From CAYTZH01 sp964442285 (GTDB lineage Bacteria; Myxococcota_A; UBA9160; JAFDET01), in the NCBI GenBank assembly GCA_964442285.1, contig CAYTZH010000018.1, forward strand, positions 24,912-88,911: 64,000 nucleotides of DNA, written 5' to 3'. The stretch's first letter is position 1, and every line of letters starts with the position of its first letter. The notes below the pieces were generated by a model. It did no database searches and was not told the DNA's origin. It saw only the letters and a program-made list of their open reading frames with translations. The position numbers and the translations under genes were made by a program. This document shows, in pieces, positions 11,278 to 19,536 of the stretch.

Positions 11278-13124
11278 CGGCGGTGGCCGAGGACGGCGCT
11301 CATGCGGTGGGTCTGCTCCCCGCGCCGGGCCACGATCTCCACCTCCTCCCCCGGCCGATGCCGGGCGAGCAGTAGGGCGAGCTCCTGCAGGTTGGTGACG
11401 CTCGATCCGGCGAAGCCGACGATGACGTCGTCGGCGCGCAGCCCCGCGGCGGCGGCCGGGCTGCCCGGCTGGACCGCCTGCAGGCGCACGCCCCGCACCG
11501 GCGCGCCGCCGAAGGTGGGCACCGTGCCGAGGTAGGCGCCGTAGCCCCGGGTGTGGGAGGCGACCTGGGCGCCGGCCCGGGACGGCGGCACCGGGTTGCC
11601 GCGACCGTCCGAGACCGCCCGCAGCACGCGGTAGGTCAGGCCGACGACCCGGGCCAGGCCGTCGAGGTCGAGCCGCTCTACGTCGTCGCTCGGACGGTGG
11701 TAGTCGTCGTGGAGGCCGGTGAAGAAGAACACGGCGGGCACGCCCCGGGTGGCGAAGGGCGTCTGGTCCGAGGGGCCGATCGCCCCCTCGGAGAGCTCCG
11801 GGTGGAGCCCGATGCCGCGATCGGCGCGGCGCACCAGGCCCGGCCAGGCCCCCGACGTCTCGGTGCCGAACACGGTCAGACCGCCGTCGGCGAGCCGGCC
11901 GATCATGTCCAGGTTGAACATGGCCACCGTGTCCGAGAGGGGGAGGGCCGGGTGGGCGGCGTAGTGCCGCGAGCCCGCGAGCCCCGCCTCTTCGCCCGTG
12001 AACGCCACGAACACCACGCTGCGGCGCAGCGCCGGCCCCCGGGCGAGCAGCCGCGCGAGCTCCAGCAGGCCGGCGGTCCCGGAGGCGTTGTCGTCGGCGC
12101 CGTTGTGGATCTGGCCCGGGCCCGCGGGATCCAGGCTCCCGTATCCGCCCAGGCCCAGGTGGTCGTAGTGCGCGCCCAGCACCACGGCCTCGCGCCCGAC
12201 CCGGGCGTCGTGCCCGGGCAGCAGCCCGACCACGTTGCGGACCTCCCCGAGCCGGCGCTCGATCGACACGTCGATGCGGGCCCGGATCCCGAGCGGGGAG
12301 GAGGTGGGGGCGCCGCCGCGCTCGAGGGCGAGCTGGCGGGCCGCGAGCGGCGGTCCGGGCGCGGCCGCCACGAGCCGCTCGGCGGCGCTGCGGGAGATGG
12401 CGAGTGCCGGCAGCCCCACGTCGGAGCTGCCGGGCGAGATCGTCTCCGCCCCGGCGCCGGCGGGCAGGCCCGGGAGCTGGGGATGGGAGGGGGCGATGAG
12501 CACGGCGGCCGCACCGCGGTCGCGCGCCGCGAGGATCTTGGCGGCCCGGGTCATGTGGCGGGCGACCCGCGCGTCCCGGAAGCGCGGCAGCTCGGGCCGG
12601 TAGTCGAGGACCAGTACCACCTTGCCCTCGACGTCGAGCTCGGCGTAGTCGTCCCAGCCCAGCGCCCGCTCGCGGATGCCGTGCCCCACGAAGACGACCT
12701 CGCTCTCCACGACGCCGCTGCCGCTGGTGAGGAACGCCTCGAAGTCGTCGCCGCGGGCGAAGTCCAGGCCTGCCGCGGCCAGGCGGGCCCGCTCGATCCC
12801 GATCGCGACGGGCATCTCGAAGGGTTGGAAGTAGCTGCCGCCCGCCCCGGCGGGGCGGAGTCCCAGCGCCTCGAAGCGCCGGGCCAGGAACTCCGCCGTC
12901 GCGTCGAGACCCGCGCTGCCGAGGCCCCGGCCCTGGCGGGCGTCGTCAGCCAGCCAGGTGGCGTCGGCGGCCAGGGCGGCCCGGTCCACGGCGGGCGCGT
13001 CGGGCACCGGCAGGCGCCAGACCGCACACGCGCCGAGCAGCAGGGCCAGCCCGACGAGCAGGGCCCCGGCCGGGAGGGGAGCGCTGCGGGCGCGGAAGCG
13101 GGGTCGCGATCCGGGGCGATGCAC
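11274..13124 (-). CDS. M28 family metallopeptidase lipoprotein with PDZ domain
   Basis: 616 residues. The N-terminus has a lipobox (LALLLGAC) and so is probably a lipoprotein. A PA-like insert is followed by the M28 zinc site: GAHYDHLG (His-x-Asp), HNGADDNASGTAGLLE (bridging Asp), FTGEEAGLAGSRHY (catalytic Glu pair), FNLDMIGRL and the last His in HDDYHRPSDD. A C-terminal PDZ domain (VQPGSPAAAAGLRADDVIVGF) follows. Start GTG has a TAGGCT box six bases upstream and no ribosome site, which predicts a leaderless mRNA. It likely acts as an aminopeptidase at the envelope; the substrate is unknown. Confidence 0.92.
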   Translation of the reverse strand: MHRPGSRPRFRARSAPLPAGALLVGLALLLGACAVWRLPVPDAPAVDRAALAADATWLADDARQGRGLGSAGLDATAEFLARRFEALGLRPAGAGGSYFQPFEMPVAIGIERARLAAAGLDFARGDDFEAFLTSGSGVVESEVVFVGHGIRERALGWDDYAELDVEGKVVLVLDYRPELPRFRDARVARHMTRAAKILAARDRGAAAVLIAPSHPQLPGLPAGAGAETISPGSSDVGLPALAISRSAAERLVAAAPGPPLAARQLALERGGAPTSSPLGIRARIDVSIERRLGEVRNVVGLLPGHDARVGREAVVLGAHYDHLGLGGYGSLDPAGPGQIHNGADDNASGTAGLLELARLLARGPALRRSVVFVAFTGEEAGLAGSRHYAAHPALPLSDTVAMFNLDMIGRLADGGLTVFGTETSGAWPGLVRRADRGIGLHPELSEGAIGPSDQTPFATRGVPAVFFFTGLHDDYHRPSDDVERLDLDGLARVVGLTYRVLRAVSDGRGNPVPPSRAGAQVASHTRGYGAYLGTVPTFGGAPVRGVRLQAVQPGSPAAAAGLRADDVIVGFAGSSVTNLQELALLLARHRPGEEVEIVARRGEQTHRMSAVLGHRR

Positions 13125-13130
13125 GGCCGG

Positions 13131-13161
13131 AGCCTAGCAATCCGCCCGCCTGGGATACGCT
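13131..13161. promoter_or_regulatory. Divergent leaderless promoters
   Basis: On the minus strand TAGGCT (13136-13131) ends six bases before the GTG of the M28 gene. On the plus strand TACGCT (13156-13161) ends six bases before the GTG of the DAO-type gene. Both starts lack a Shine-Dalgarno, so each transcript probably begins at or next to the start codon. Confidence 0.65.
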
Positions 13162-13167
13162 CGGGGC

Positions 13168-14451
13168 GTGGGCGAGCAGGCCGACGTCCTGGTGGTCGGT
13201 GGCGGCGTCGTGGGCGCGGCGCTGGCGTGGGCCCTGGCCGAGCGCGGCGTCTCCGGGATCGCGGTGGTGGACCTCGACCTGGCCGGCATCTACGCGTCCT
13301 CGGAGCTCAACGCCGGCGGGGCCCGGGCCACCTGGTGGCAGCCGGTCAACATCGAGAGCTGCCGGGTCACCCTCGACTTCTTCCGGGCGCGGCGGGACGA
13401 GCTGGGCTTCCGCGAGCGCGGCTACCTCTGGCTCTACGCCGACGCGGAGCTGTGGCGCCGGGCCCTGGAGCAGCGACGGCTCCAGAACGCCCGGGGCCTG
13501 GGCGTCGAGGCCCTCGCGCCCGGAGAGGCGGTGGCCCGCTTCCCGCTCCTGGACCGGCACCTGGAGGAGCTGGTGGGCGCCACCTTCTCGCCCCGCGACG
13601 GCCTGGTGAACCCGAACCGCGTCCGGGCCTGGTACCGGGAGCAGGCCGAGCGGCGCGGCGTGCGCTTTCTCAACCGCCACTACGCCAGCGGGGTGGTCAC
13701 CGCGCTCGACCGTGGACCCGCGGGCAGCGTTCGCCGCGTGACCGCCGTCGACGTGGTAGAGGTGCGGCGCGGCGACCCGGCCGACGAGGACGGCCGGGTC
13801 CGCGAGATCCTCACCAGCCATCGCGTGCCCGTGGCCGAGATCGCCGGGGAGACCCGGATCGCGTGCGGCGCCCTCGTGAACTGCCTCGGGGCCTGGTCGC
13901 CGATCTTCTCCGCCAAGATCGGCCTGCGCGATGTCACCGAGCCCGTGCGGCGCCAGATCGCCCTGGTGGGCGTGCACCGCGAGGACCTGGCGCCCGGCGT
14001 CGACCTCGAGCCCCTCGGCATGATCGTCGACCCGAGCGGGCTCTACTTCCATCCCGAAGGACCCTACGTCCTCGCGGGCTACTCGCTGCCCGAGGAGCCG
14101 CCGGGCTTCGACTTCGCCTACGACGGGTACCCCTTCTTCGAGGAGGAGGTGTGGCCGCGCCTCGCCCACCGCAGCAGCAGCTTCGAGCGCTGTGGCCACG
14201 TGCGCGGCTGGGCCGGGCTCTACGCGGTGACCCCCGACTGCAGCGGCATCGCGGGCCGCGTCGACGGCTTCGCCAACCTCTACGAAGCCCACTCGTTCAC
14301 CGGACGCGGCGTGATGCAGTCCTACGGCGTGGCGCGCGCCATGGCCTCGCTGGTCGTCGAGGGCCGCTTCGGGGAGCTGGATCTGGCGCCCCTGACCCGC
14401 CGGCGCTTCTCCGATCCCGCCCGCTGGGTCACCGAGGATCTGCACATCTGA
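13168..14451 (+). CDS. FAD-dependent DAO-type oxidoreductase
   Basis: 427 residues. The N-terminal LVVGGGVVGAALAWALAERG is the FAD dinucleotide motif; NAGGARATWWQPVN and the C-terminal FTGRGVMQSYGVARA segment are typical of D-amino-acid oxidase/sarcosine oxidase beta-like proteins. The substrate is likely an amine, amino acid or N-methyl compound, but the exact one is not evident. It starts with GTG, with TACGCT six bases upstream and no ribosome site (leaderless). It is transcribed away from the M28-reductase operon and converges on the SRPBCC gene. Confidence 0.85.
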   Translation: MGEQADVLVVGGGVVGAALAWALAERGVSGIAVVDLDLAGIYASSELNAGGARATWWQPVNIESCRVTLDFFRARRDELGFRERGYLWLYADAELWRRALEQRRLQNARGLGVEALAPGEAVARFPLLDRHLEELVGATFSPRDGLVNPNRVRAWYREQAERRGVRFLNRHYASGVVTALDRGPAGSVRRVTAVDVVEVRRGDPADEDGRVREILTSHRVPVAEIAGETRIACGALVNCLGAWSPIFSAKIGLRDVTEPVRRQIALVGVHREDLAPGVDLEPLGMIVDPSGLYFHPEGPYVLAGYSLPEEPPGFDFAYDGYPFFEEEVWPRLAHRSSSFERCGHVRGWAGLYAVTPDCSGIAGRVDGFANLYEAHSFTGRGVMQSYGVARAMASLVVEGRFGELDLAPLTRRRFSDPARWVTEDLHI

Positions 14452-14452
14452 G

Positions 14453-14493
14453 GCGGCGGGCGCTCAGCGCCCACGGCTGCGGCGGGCGCTCAG
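14453..14493. repeat. Two 15-bp direct repeats, 26 bases apart
   Basis: GCGGCGGGCGCTCAG occurs at 14453-14467 and 14479-14493 between two convergent genes. The right copy contains the stop of the minus-strand SRPBCC gene (TCA at 14490-14492); the left copy repeats that stop in another frame. Confidence 0.85.
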
Positions 14494-14930
14494 TCCTCGC
14501 ACCAGTGGCGGAGGGAGACGAGGGCCAGGTCCACGCCCTCGCTCGCCAGCTCGCGCACGGCGAAGCGGTCGAGCAGCCCGCCCACGATCGGAATCGCGTT
14601 GGGCAGCACCAGGCGCATTCCCAGCTGTGCCTCGTCGCGATCGCCGTGGAGGGTGAAGCAGACCTCGGCCCGCAGCAGGCCCGAGCGGAGCTCGACCTTG
14701 AGGCGGCTCGTCCGGTCGACCTCGAGCACGCGGCAGTCCATGGGGAGCGGGACGCGGCCCAGGTGGGTCTTCCAGCGAACGCGCTGGCCGCGGCGGGGAT
14801 AGTCGGCCGGGAGGGCGATGCCCGAGATGCCGCCGGGGCCCCAGGCCTCCACCTCCTCGGCATCGGTGAGGGCGAGCCACAAGCGCTCGCGCGTCGCCTT
14901 CACCTTGGTCGCCATGGCGATGGTGATCAC
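14490..14930 (-). CDS. SRPBCC superfamily protein
   Basis: 146 residues. The N-terminus MATKVKATRERLWLALTD-like stretch and the alternating strands around WGPGGISG and RVRWKTHLG match START/polyketide-cyclase (SRPBCC) hydrophobic-ligand folds. The family binds lipids or polyketides, or acts as ring cyclases; no specific role is visible. GTG 14930 is chosen because a G-rich run (GGGGGGATCC) precedes it; an internal ATG at 14915 is possible. Monocistronic. Confidence 0.72.
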   Translation of the reverse strand: MITIAMATKVKATRERLWLALTDAEEVEAWGPGGISGIALPADYPRRGQRVRWKTHLGRVPLPMDCRVLEVDRTSRLKVELRSGLLRAEVCFTLHGDRDEAQLGMRLVLPNAIPIVGGLLDRFAVRELASEGVDLALVSLRHWCED

Positions 14931-14964
14931 GCGGATCCCCCCCGCCCACGTAGTGTGCGGGAAG

Positions 14965-14990
14965 GAAGCCCGGCACCGCAATCGGGCTTC
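14965..14990 (-). terminator. Hairpin between amidase and SRPBCC genes
   Basis: Perfect 8-bp stem GAAGCCCG/CGGGCTTC with a 10-base loop, placed about 70 bases after the amidase stop on the minus strand. There is no T tract, so termination strength is unclear. Confidence 0.55.
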
Positions 14991-15058
14991 TGCCCAGCGG
15001 GGGCACCAGCAGAACCCCTAGAAGGAGATTCCGCGGAGTTCGCGGCGGCGCCCCGCGG

Positions 15059-16465
15059 TCAGAGCGTGGGCCAGTGCTCCGCCCAGGGCCGGGCCTGCTC
15101 GAAGGCCCAGGCGGCCTGCAGGATCCGGTCGTCCCGGTGTCGGGGCGCCACGATCTGGAGTCCGACCGGCAGCCCGGCCTCGGAGAACCCGGCCCGCACG
15201 CTGCCCGCCGGGTGCCAGGACAGGTTGAACGGGATGGTGAAGGCACCCGCGCTGGCGTCCGGGAGCCGGCGTCCCTCGATCTCCTGGGGGAAGGGGCCCT
15301 TGGCCGGCGGCGGATCGAAGGGGAGGGTGGGGGTGAGGAGCAGGTCGTAGCGATCGAAGACCTCGGCGCACCAGGCGACGAGCTCGGACCGGCGGGCGTT
15401 GGCCGCCGCCCAGCGCTCGGGCGTCATCTTCCAGCCTTGCTTCACGCCCGCGATGAAGGTGCGTCCGAACTCCTCCTCGTGCTCCGGCAGCAGATGCGCG
15501 AGCTCGCCCGCCGCCTCGAAGGAGTTGACCAGGCCCCAGTCGCGCCCCAGGGCCGGCGGCCCGCCCTTCACGAACTCGACCCGATGGCCCAGGGTCTCGA
15601 ACACCGCCGCTGCGTCGGCCACCACCTCGGCCACGTCCGACTGCACCGGCGTGTAGCCCAGGTCCGGCGAGAAGCCGATCCGCAGGTCCTGGGGCAGGTC
15701 GCGCAGCACGTCGCGGTAGCGAAGGCCCGGATGCGGCAGCGAGTTCGGGTCCAGGGGGTGGGCGCCCACGGTGCAGTCCAGGTGCAGCGCCGCGTCCTCG
15801 ACCGTGCGGGTGAGCGGCCCGACCACGGCGGTGTCGATGGAGACCCAGTGCTTGTGGGGCGCGTGGGGGATGCGGCCGTAGCTCGGCTTGTGGCCGTAGC
15901 AGCCGGTCATGGTCGCGGGGAGCCGGATGGAGCCCCCGCCGTCGCTGGCGGTGGCCAGGGGAACCACGCCGCCGGCGATGGCCGCCGACGAGCCGCCGCT
16001 GGAGCCCCCGGGCGAGCGCTCCAGGTCCCAGGGGTTGCGGGTCACGCCGAAGAGCAGGTTCTTGGTGATGGCCGTGTAGCCGAACTCGGGTGCGTTCGTC
16101 TTGCCCACCACGATGGCGCCGGCCGCCCGCAGCCGCTCCACCTGCACCGAATCCCGCGTCGAGAGGTTGTCGCGGAAGGGCACCGAGCCCTTGCTGTTGA
16201 TCAGCCCTTCGGCGTCCTCCAGGTCCTTCACGCCGAGGGGGACGCCCTCCAGGGGGCGGGCCTCGCCGCGGGCGATGCGTGCCTCGGCGGTCCGGGCCTC
16301 GGCGAGCAGCGCGTCGGCGTCCCGGACGGCGACGAAGGCGTTGAGCGGCTCGTGGGTGGCCTCGATGCGCGCGAGGGTGGTCTGCATGAGCTCGACCGGC
16401 GAGAGGTCGCGCCGGGCGAGCCGGTCCACCACCTCGGTGAGCGGGCGGCGCAGGATGTCGGTCAC
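15059..16465 (-). CDS. Amidase signature family enzyme
   Basis: 468 residues. The Ser-cisSer-Lys triad is complete: Lys in GVPLGVKDLEDAEG, the cis-Ser in PGGSSGGSSAAIAGG and the nucleophile Ser in SDGGGSIRLPATMTG. This is a cytoplasmic amide hydrolase of the GatA/amidase fold; absence of gatB/gatC neighbours argues against tRNA amidotransferase. GTG 16465 has AAGGAG seven bases upstream and overlaps the stop of the alpha/beta hydrolase by four bases (GTGA), so the two genes form an operon and may act on one substrate, with ester and amide bonds both hydrolysed (inference). Confidence 0.92.
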   Translation of the reverse strand: MTDILRRPLTEVVDRLARRDLSPVELMQTTLARIEATHEPLNAFVAVRDADALLAEARTAEARIARGEARPLEGVPLGVKDLEDAEGLINSKGSVPFRDNLSTRDSVQVERLRAAGAIVVGKTNAPEFGYTAITKNLLFGVTRNPWDLERSPGGSSGGSSAAIAGGVVPLATASDGGGSIRLPATMTGCYGHKPSYGRIPHAPHKHWVSIDTAVVGPLTRTVEDAALHLDCTVGAHPLDPNSLPHPGLRYRDVLRDLPQDLRIGFSPDLGYTPVQSDVAEVVADAAAVFETLGHRVEFVKGGPPALGRDWGLVNSFEAAGELAHLLPEHEEEFGRTFIAGVKQGWKMTPERWAAANARRSELVAWCAEVFDRYDLLLTPTLPFDPPPAKGPFPQEIEGRRLPDASAGAFTIPFNLSWHPAGSVRAGFSEAGLPVGLQIVAPRHRDDRILQAAWAFEQARPWAEHWPTL

Positions 16466-17388
16466 GTGGTGTCTCCTTCCCCCGCGGCCAGCATACCAGG
16501 CCGGGCGGGGACTCCGGTGGCACGGAGGAAGGCGTCGACCTCCTCGCGGAGAGCCTCCGGCTGGTCCATCAGCACGTGGTGGCCCGCCCCGCCGACCTCC
16601 TTGAGCCGAGCGTCCGGCAGCTCCTCCACGAGCCCCCGGGCCGACTCCGGCGAGAGCAGGCCGCTCTCGGCGCCGCGGACGAGCAGGGTAGGTACGCGGA
16701 CGCCCGACAGCGGGGGGAGCTTGCGGTAGGGCAGGGAGAACCAGCGCGGATCGAACTTGAAGCCCCAGCGACCGCTGGGCTCCTCGGTCACGGAGCGCTC
16801 GGCCACGGACCGCCGCAGGCGCTCGCTGGCGTGGGCAGCCGCCGGCAGGAATCGGAAGCGCGCCAGGGCGCGGTCGCGATCGGTGTAGGTCATGCGCATG
16901 GAGAGGGCGCGCCGCGCGGCGCGCCGGCTGTCGCTCGGCGCGCGCCACGCCAGGTCGACGAGGACGAGGGCGTCGCTGCCGCCGTCCCCGCAAGCCTCGC
17001 CCCGGCGGGCCACCCGGTCCAGCGCGATGTGGGCGCCCATGGAGTGGCCCATCAGCAGCGCGGGCCGTCGGCCGAGGTGCTCGAGCAGGGCGTCCAGGTC
17101 GTCGGAGAAGGCGCCCACCCTGCGCTCCTCCGGATAGTCCGAGTCGCCATGGCCCCGGAAGTCGAGTGCCACCACGTGGAAGCGCGCGGCCCAGTGCGGC
17201 GCCAGGTGGCCCCACCACCAGGCGTTCGCACCGCCGCCGTGGAGCAGGACCAGCGGGGGTCGTGTCGGGTCGCCCCAGCGAAGGGTGTGCAGATCCACGC
17301 CGCCGAGAGCGTCGGTGGTGAAGCGTTCGGAGCGGGGCTGCTCGGGAGCGTGCACGGTCGGCGAGCGTAGCAGTCCGACGGGTCGCAT
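16462..17388 (-). CDS. Alpha/beta hydrolase
   Basis: 308 residues. VLLHGGGANAWWW forms the oxyanion loop, GHSMGAHIALD is the nucleophile elbow (Ser), the acid lies in the PTLLVRGAESGLLS strand and the His in GAGHHVLMDQP. ATG 17388 is chosen; the sequence further upstream is antisense to the histone gene and not protein-like. AGGGG precedes the ATG. It is the first gene of the operon with the amidase. Substrate unknown. Confidence 0.87.
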   Translation of the reverse strand: MRPVGLLRSPTVHAPEQPRSERFTTDALGGVDLHTLRWGDPTRPPLVLLHGGGANAWWWGHLAPHWAARFHVVALDFRGHGDSDYPEERRVGAFSDDLDALLEHLGRRPALLMGHSMGAHIALDRVARRGEACGDGGSDALVLVDLAWRAPSDSRRAARRALSMRMTYTDRDRALARFRFLPAAAHASERLRRSVAERSVTEEPSGRWGFKFDPRWFSLPYRKLPPLSGVRVPTLLVRGAESGLLSPESARGLVEELPDARLKEVGGAGHHVLMDQPEALREEVDAFLRATGVPARPGMLAAGEGDTT

Positions 17389-17440
17389 CCGTGAACCCCT
17401 CGGAATCGGCCGCGAGGCGCCTTCCTGCGGGCATTTTAGG

Positions 17441-17469
17441 TGTTGCAGCCCATCGGGAAGGGGTATGAT
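17441..17469 (+). promoter_or_regulatory. Sigma-70-type promoter of histone-fold gene
   Basis: TGTTGC (17441-17446), a 17-base spacer and TATGAT (17464-17469), one base from the consensus -10. Transcription would start near 17476, giving a leader of about 55 bases that ends in a strong AGGAGGGAG ribosome site. Confidence 0.65.
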
Positions 17470-17529
17470 GCGCGCTCGCCGGAACGGGTGTTGCGAGACA
17501 CCGGACCGACGCAGGAGGGAGTTCGCAGC

Positions 17530-17745
17530 ATGGCAGCACGCAAGAAGAAGACCACCGCCCGCAGGCGCGGCGGACCGGTCGAGCTGATCATCTCCAAGAG
17601 CCGCACCAAGGGTGCGGTGAAGAAGTGCAACGTCGGCTCGGAGTTCTACGACGCGCTCGACAAGCACGTCCGCAGCGTGATCGCCCAGGCGGAGCAGCGC
17701 GCCCTGGGCAACAAGCGGAAGACGCTGAAGGCGGTCGACCTCTAG
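17530..17745 (+). CDS. Small bacterial histone-fold DNA-binding protein
   Basis: 71 residues. The first 15 are Lys/Arg-rich (ARKKKTTARRR), a likely DNA-binding tail. The rest reads as a histone fold: a short helix (ISKSRTKGAVKK), a loop NVGS, a long central helix (EFYDALDKHVRSVIAQAEQ) and the loop plus start of the last helix, NKRKTLKAVDL, which matches the RKT-x-K-x-x-D/E signature of archaeal histones and of the recently described bacterial ones. ATG 17530 has a strong AGGAGGGAG. The gene has its own strong promoter and hairpin terminator, as expected for an abundant nucleoid protein. DNA wrapping or bending is inferred, not shown. A different small helical DNA-binder is the alternative. 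Confidence 0.82.
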   Translation: MAARKKKTTARRRGGPVELIISKSRTKGAVKKCNVGSEFYDALDKHVRSVIAQAEQRALGNKRKTLKAVDL

Positions 17746-17761
17746 GACTCGGCCTCGTGTC

Positions 17762-17796
17762 GGGCGGCCCGTCGACGGAGATCGGCGGGCCGTCCC
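17762..17796 (+). terminator. Hairpin terminator after histone gene
   Basis: GGGCGGCCCG (17762-17771) pairs with CGGGCCGTCCC (17786-17796) with one bulge, 16 bases after the stop. The run that follows is C-rich with few T, so it may need Rho or act by stem strength alone. Confidence 0.65.
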
Positions 17797-17820
17797 GTCC
17801 CCATCCTCTCCGCTCCGCTC

Positions 17821-17888
17821 TTCACTCCAGCGCGTTCTTCACCCCAGCGCGTTGTTCACCCCAGCGCGTTGTTCACCCCAGCGTGTGG
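17821..17888. repeat. Four 17-bp tandem repeats carrying a stop codon
   Basis: Four head-to-tail copies of a unit close to TTCACCCCAGCGCGTTG (17821, 17838, 17855, 17872). Copies two and three are identical and the outer ones differ at one to three positions. On the minus strand each copy contains TGA. The copy at 17872 holds the real stop of the CocE/NonD gene; because 17 is not a multiple of three, the next copies place the stop in the other two frames. Confidence 0.95.
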
Positions 17889-19483
17889 AGCTCGATCCGC
17901 GAGGGCCCGTCGGGCTCGTGGTGGACCGTCTGCTGGGCCGCCACGCCGCACTCGGCCAGCGGGATCGGGCCGCGGGTGTTCGGGTTCGCGTCGAAGCGCG
18001 GGAAGCTCGACGACGACACCTCGAGGCGCAGGCGGTGTGCGGCCGAAAGCCGCGCCACCACCGCGCCGAGGTCGATCTCGAAGGCCTCCGGAACCCCCGG
18101 CTCGAGCCAGCGCGGCGCCTCGCCGCCGTGGCGCCAGCGGGCCCGCGCCACGCCCTCGCACAGGTTGACCGATCGCCCGTCGGGCGCGACCGAGACGAGC
18201 TTCGCCGTGAAGTCGGTGTCCGGCGCGCTCGAGGCGGCGTGCAGCACCACGCGCACGGGCCCGGCCAGCAGGGTCTCCGCCTCGAGGGGCCCGGTCGTGT
18301 AGCAGAGCACGTCTTCCCGGGACTCCACGGGTCGCTGATCGGCGCGGCCCGAGGGGCCGAGCATGGCGCCGCCCAGGGAGGGCACCGGGTCCGCCGGGTC
18401 GTAGGTGAAGCGGTCCGGCGCCTCGCCGCGTCCGGCCTCGGCGGAGTCGAGCCGGCCGTCGCCCGCCAGGGTGTTGGCGCCGCCGCCGCTGCGCAGATAC
18501 AGGACGCGGGGTCGGGCGTCGGGGGGCGGCCAGGCGGCGAGGTCGATCGGCGCGCCGCCTTCCGCGGGAGACACCCGCACCGGACGGGCGCGGAGATCGC
18601 CGGCGTCCCGCAGGTGGCGATCCAGGAACGCCAGCATCTCCTCGAGGGCGACGCGCGCGAACCAGCGCTGCCGGGGCGCCCAGCGCGGGTGCCGGTAGCG
18701 CCCGTGGGCCCACGGCCCGACCACGAGCCGAGGCGGCGGTCCGCCCGCCCCGGTCGCGAGCGCGGCGTACTCCGCCAGCTGGGGGGCCAGGAACAGGTCG
18801 TACCAGCCGGCGATGGACAGGGTCGGCGGCGCGTCCTCCAGCGGTGCGGCCAGGCTCTGCCAGAATCCGTCGCGACGAGGATGGTCGAGCCAGTCCCGGA
18901 ACCAAGGCCGCTCGCGCAGGGCCACCCGGTCGGCCTCGCGCAGCGGGCGGTGGCGGAGGCCCCGTGCCAGGTCCAGGCGGCGTTCGGGGACTTCTTCGCG
19001 CAGGCCGACGCCGGCAGACCAGCGCAGCGCCGTCTCGAGGCTGAAGGCGCCGCCCGGATAGAACATCGGATGCAGGTCGGCCACGCCGATGCCCACCGCC
19101 ACCGCATCCACCCGCGCCGGGGCGGCGGCGCGCGCCGCCCAGGCGGTGTAGGCGAGGTAGGAGAAGCCGATGGCGCCGGTGCGCCCGCCGAACCAGGCCT
19201 GGTCGGCGATCCAGTCCAGGGTGCGGGCGCCGTCGGCCGCCTCCGCGTGGAAGGGATCGAAGCGGCCCTCGGAGAGGAAGCGCCCGCGGACGTCCTGGAG
19301 CACGACGGCGAAGCCGGCTTCGGCGAACAGCCGCGCGAGCAACGCCGAGAAACGCGGCATGCGCGAGCCGTAGGGCGTGCGGATCAGGACGGCGGGCGCG
19401 CGCTGGGCGCCGGCGGGGCGCAGCACCTGGGTGGCCAGGCGCACGCCGTCGGCCATCTCGACCCAGGATGTCTCTGCCGACAC
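17873..19483 (-). CDS. CocE/NonD family (S15-like) hydrolase
   Basis: 536 residues. VLIRTPYGSRMPRF near the N-terminus, the nucleophile elbow GAIGFSYLAYTAW, the acid in DTDFTAKLVSV and the His-type C-terminal jelly-roll segment SSSFPRFDANPNT fit the CocE/NonD hydrolases, which cleave esters or acyl-peptides. GTG 19483 is chosen because it gives the usual short leader before MADGVRLATQV; no ribosome site is clear. It follows the inositol-3-phosphate synthase gene by 53 bases on the same strand. Its stop lies in the 17-bp repeat array. Confidence 0.85.
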   Translation of the reverse strand: MSAETSWVEMADGVRLATQVLRPAGAQRAPAVLIRTPYGSRMPRFSALLARLFAEAGFAVVLQDVRGRFLSEGRFDPFHAEAADGARTLDWIADQAWFGGRTGAIGFSYLAYTAWAARAAAPARVDAVAVGIGVADLHPMFYPGGAFSLETALRWSAGVGLREEVPERRLDLARGLRHRPLREADRVALRERPWFRDWLDHPRRDGFWQSLAAPLEDAPPTLSIAGWYDLFLAPQLAEYAALATGAGGPPPRLVVGPWAHGRYRHPRWAPRQRWFARVALEEMLAFLDRHLRDAGDLRARPVRVSPAEGGAPIDLAAWPPPDARPRVLYLRSGGGANTLAGDGRLDSAEAGRGEAPDRFTYDPADPVPSLGGAMLGPSGRADQRPVESREDVLCYTTGPLEAETLLAGPVRVVLHAASSAPDTDFTAKLVSVAPDGRSVNLCEGVARARWRHGGEAPRWLEPGVPEAFEIDLGAVVARLSAAHRLRLEVSSSSFPRFDANPNTRGPIPLAECGVAAQQTVHHEPDGPSRIELHTLG

Positions 19484-19536
19484 CGAAGTACGACGCGCCG
19501 GGAGCCCGAGCGCAAGGCGCGCGAAGCCGGCCAGGC

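Noticed and set aside
15059..16465. GatA subunit of tRNA amidotransferase
   Set aside because: No gatB or gatC nearby and coupling to an alpha/beta hydrolase point to a catabolic amidase.
17821..17888. CRISPR array
   Set aside because: Units are contiguous 17-mers without spacers and no cas gene is present.
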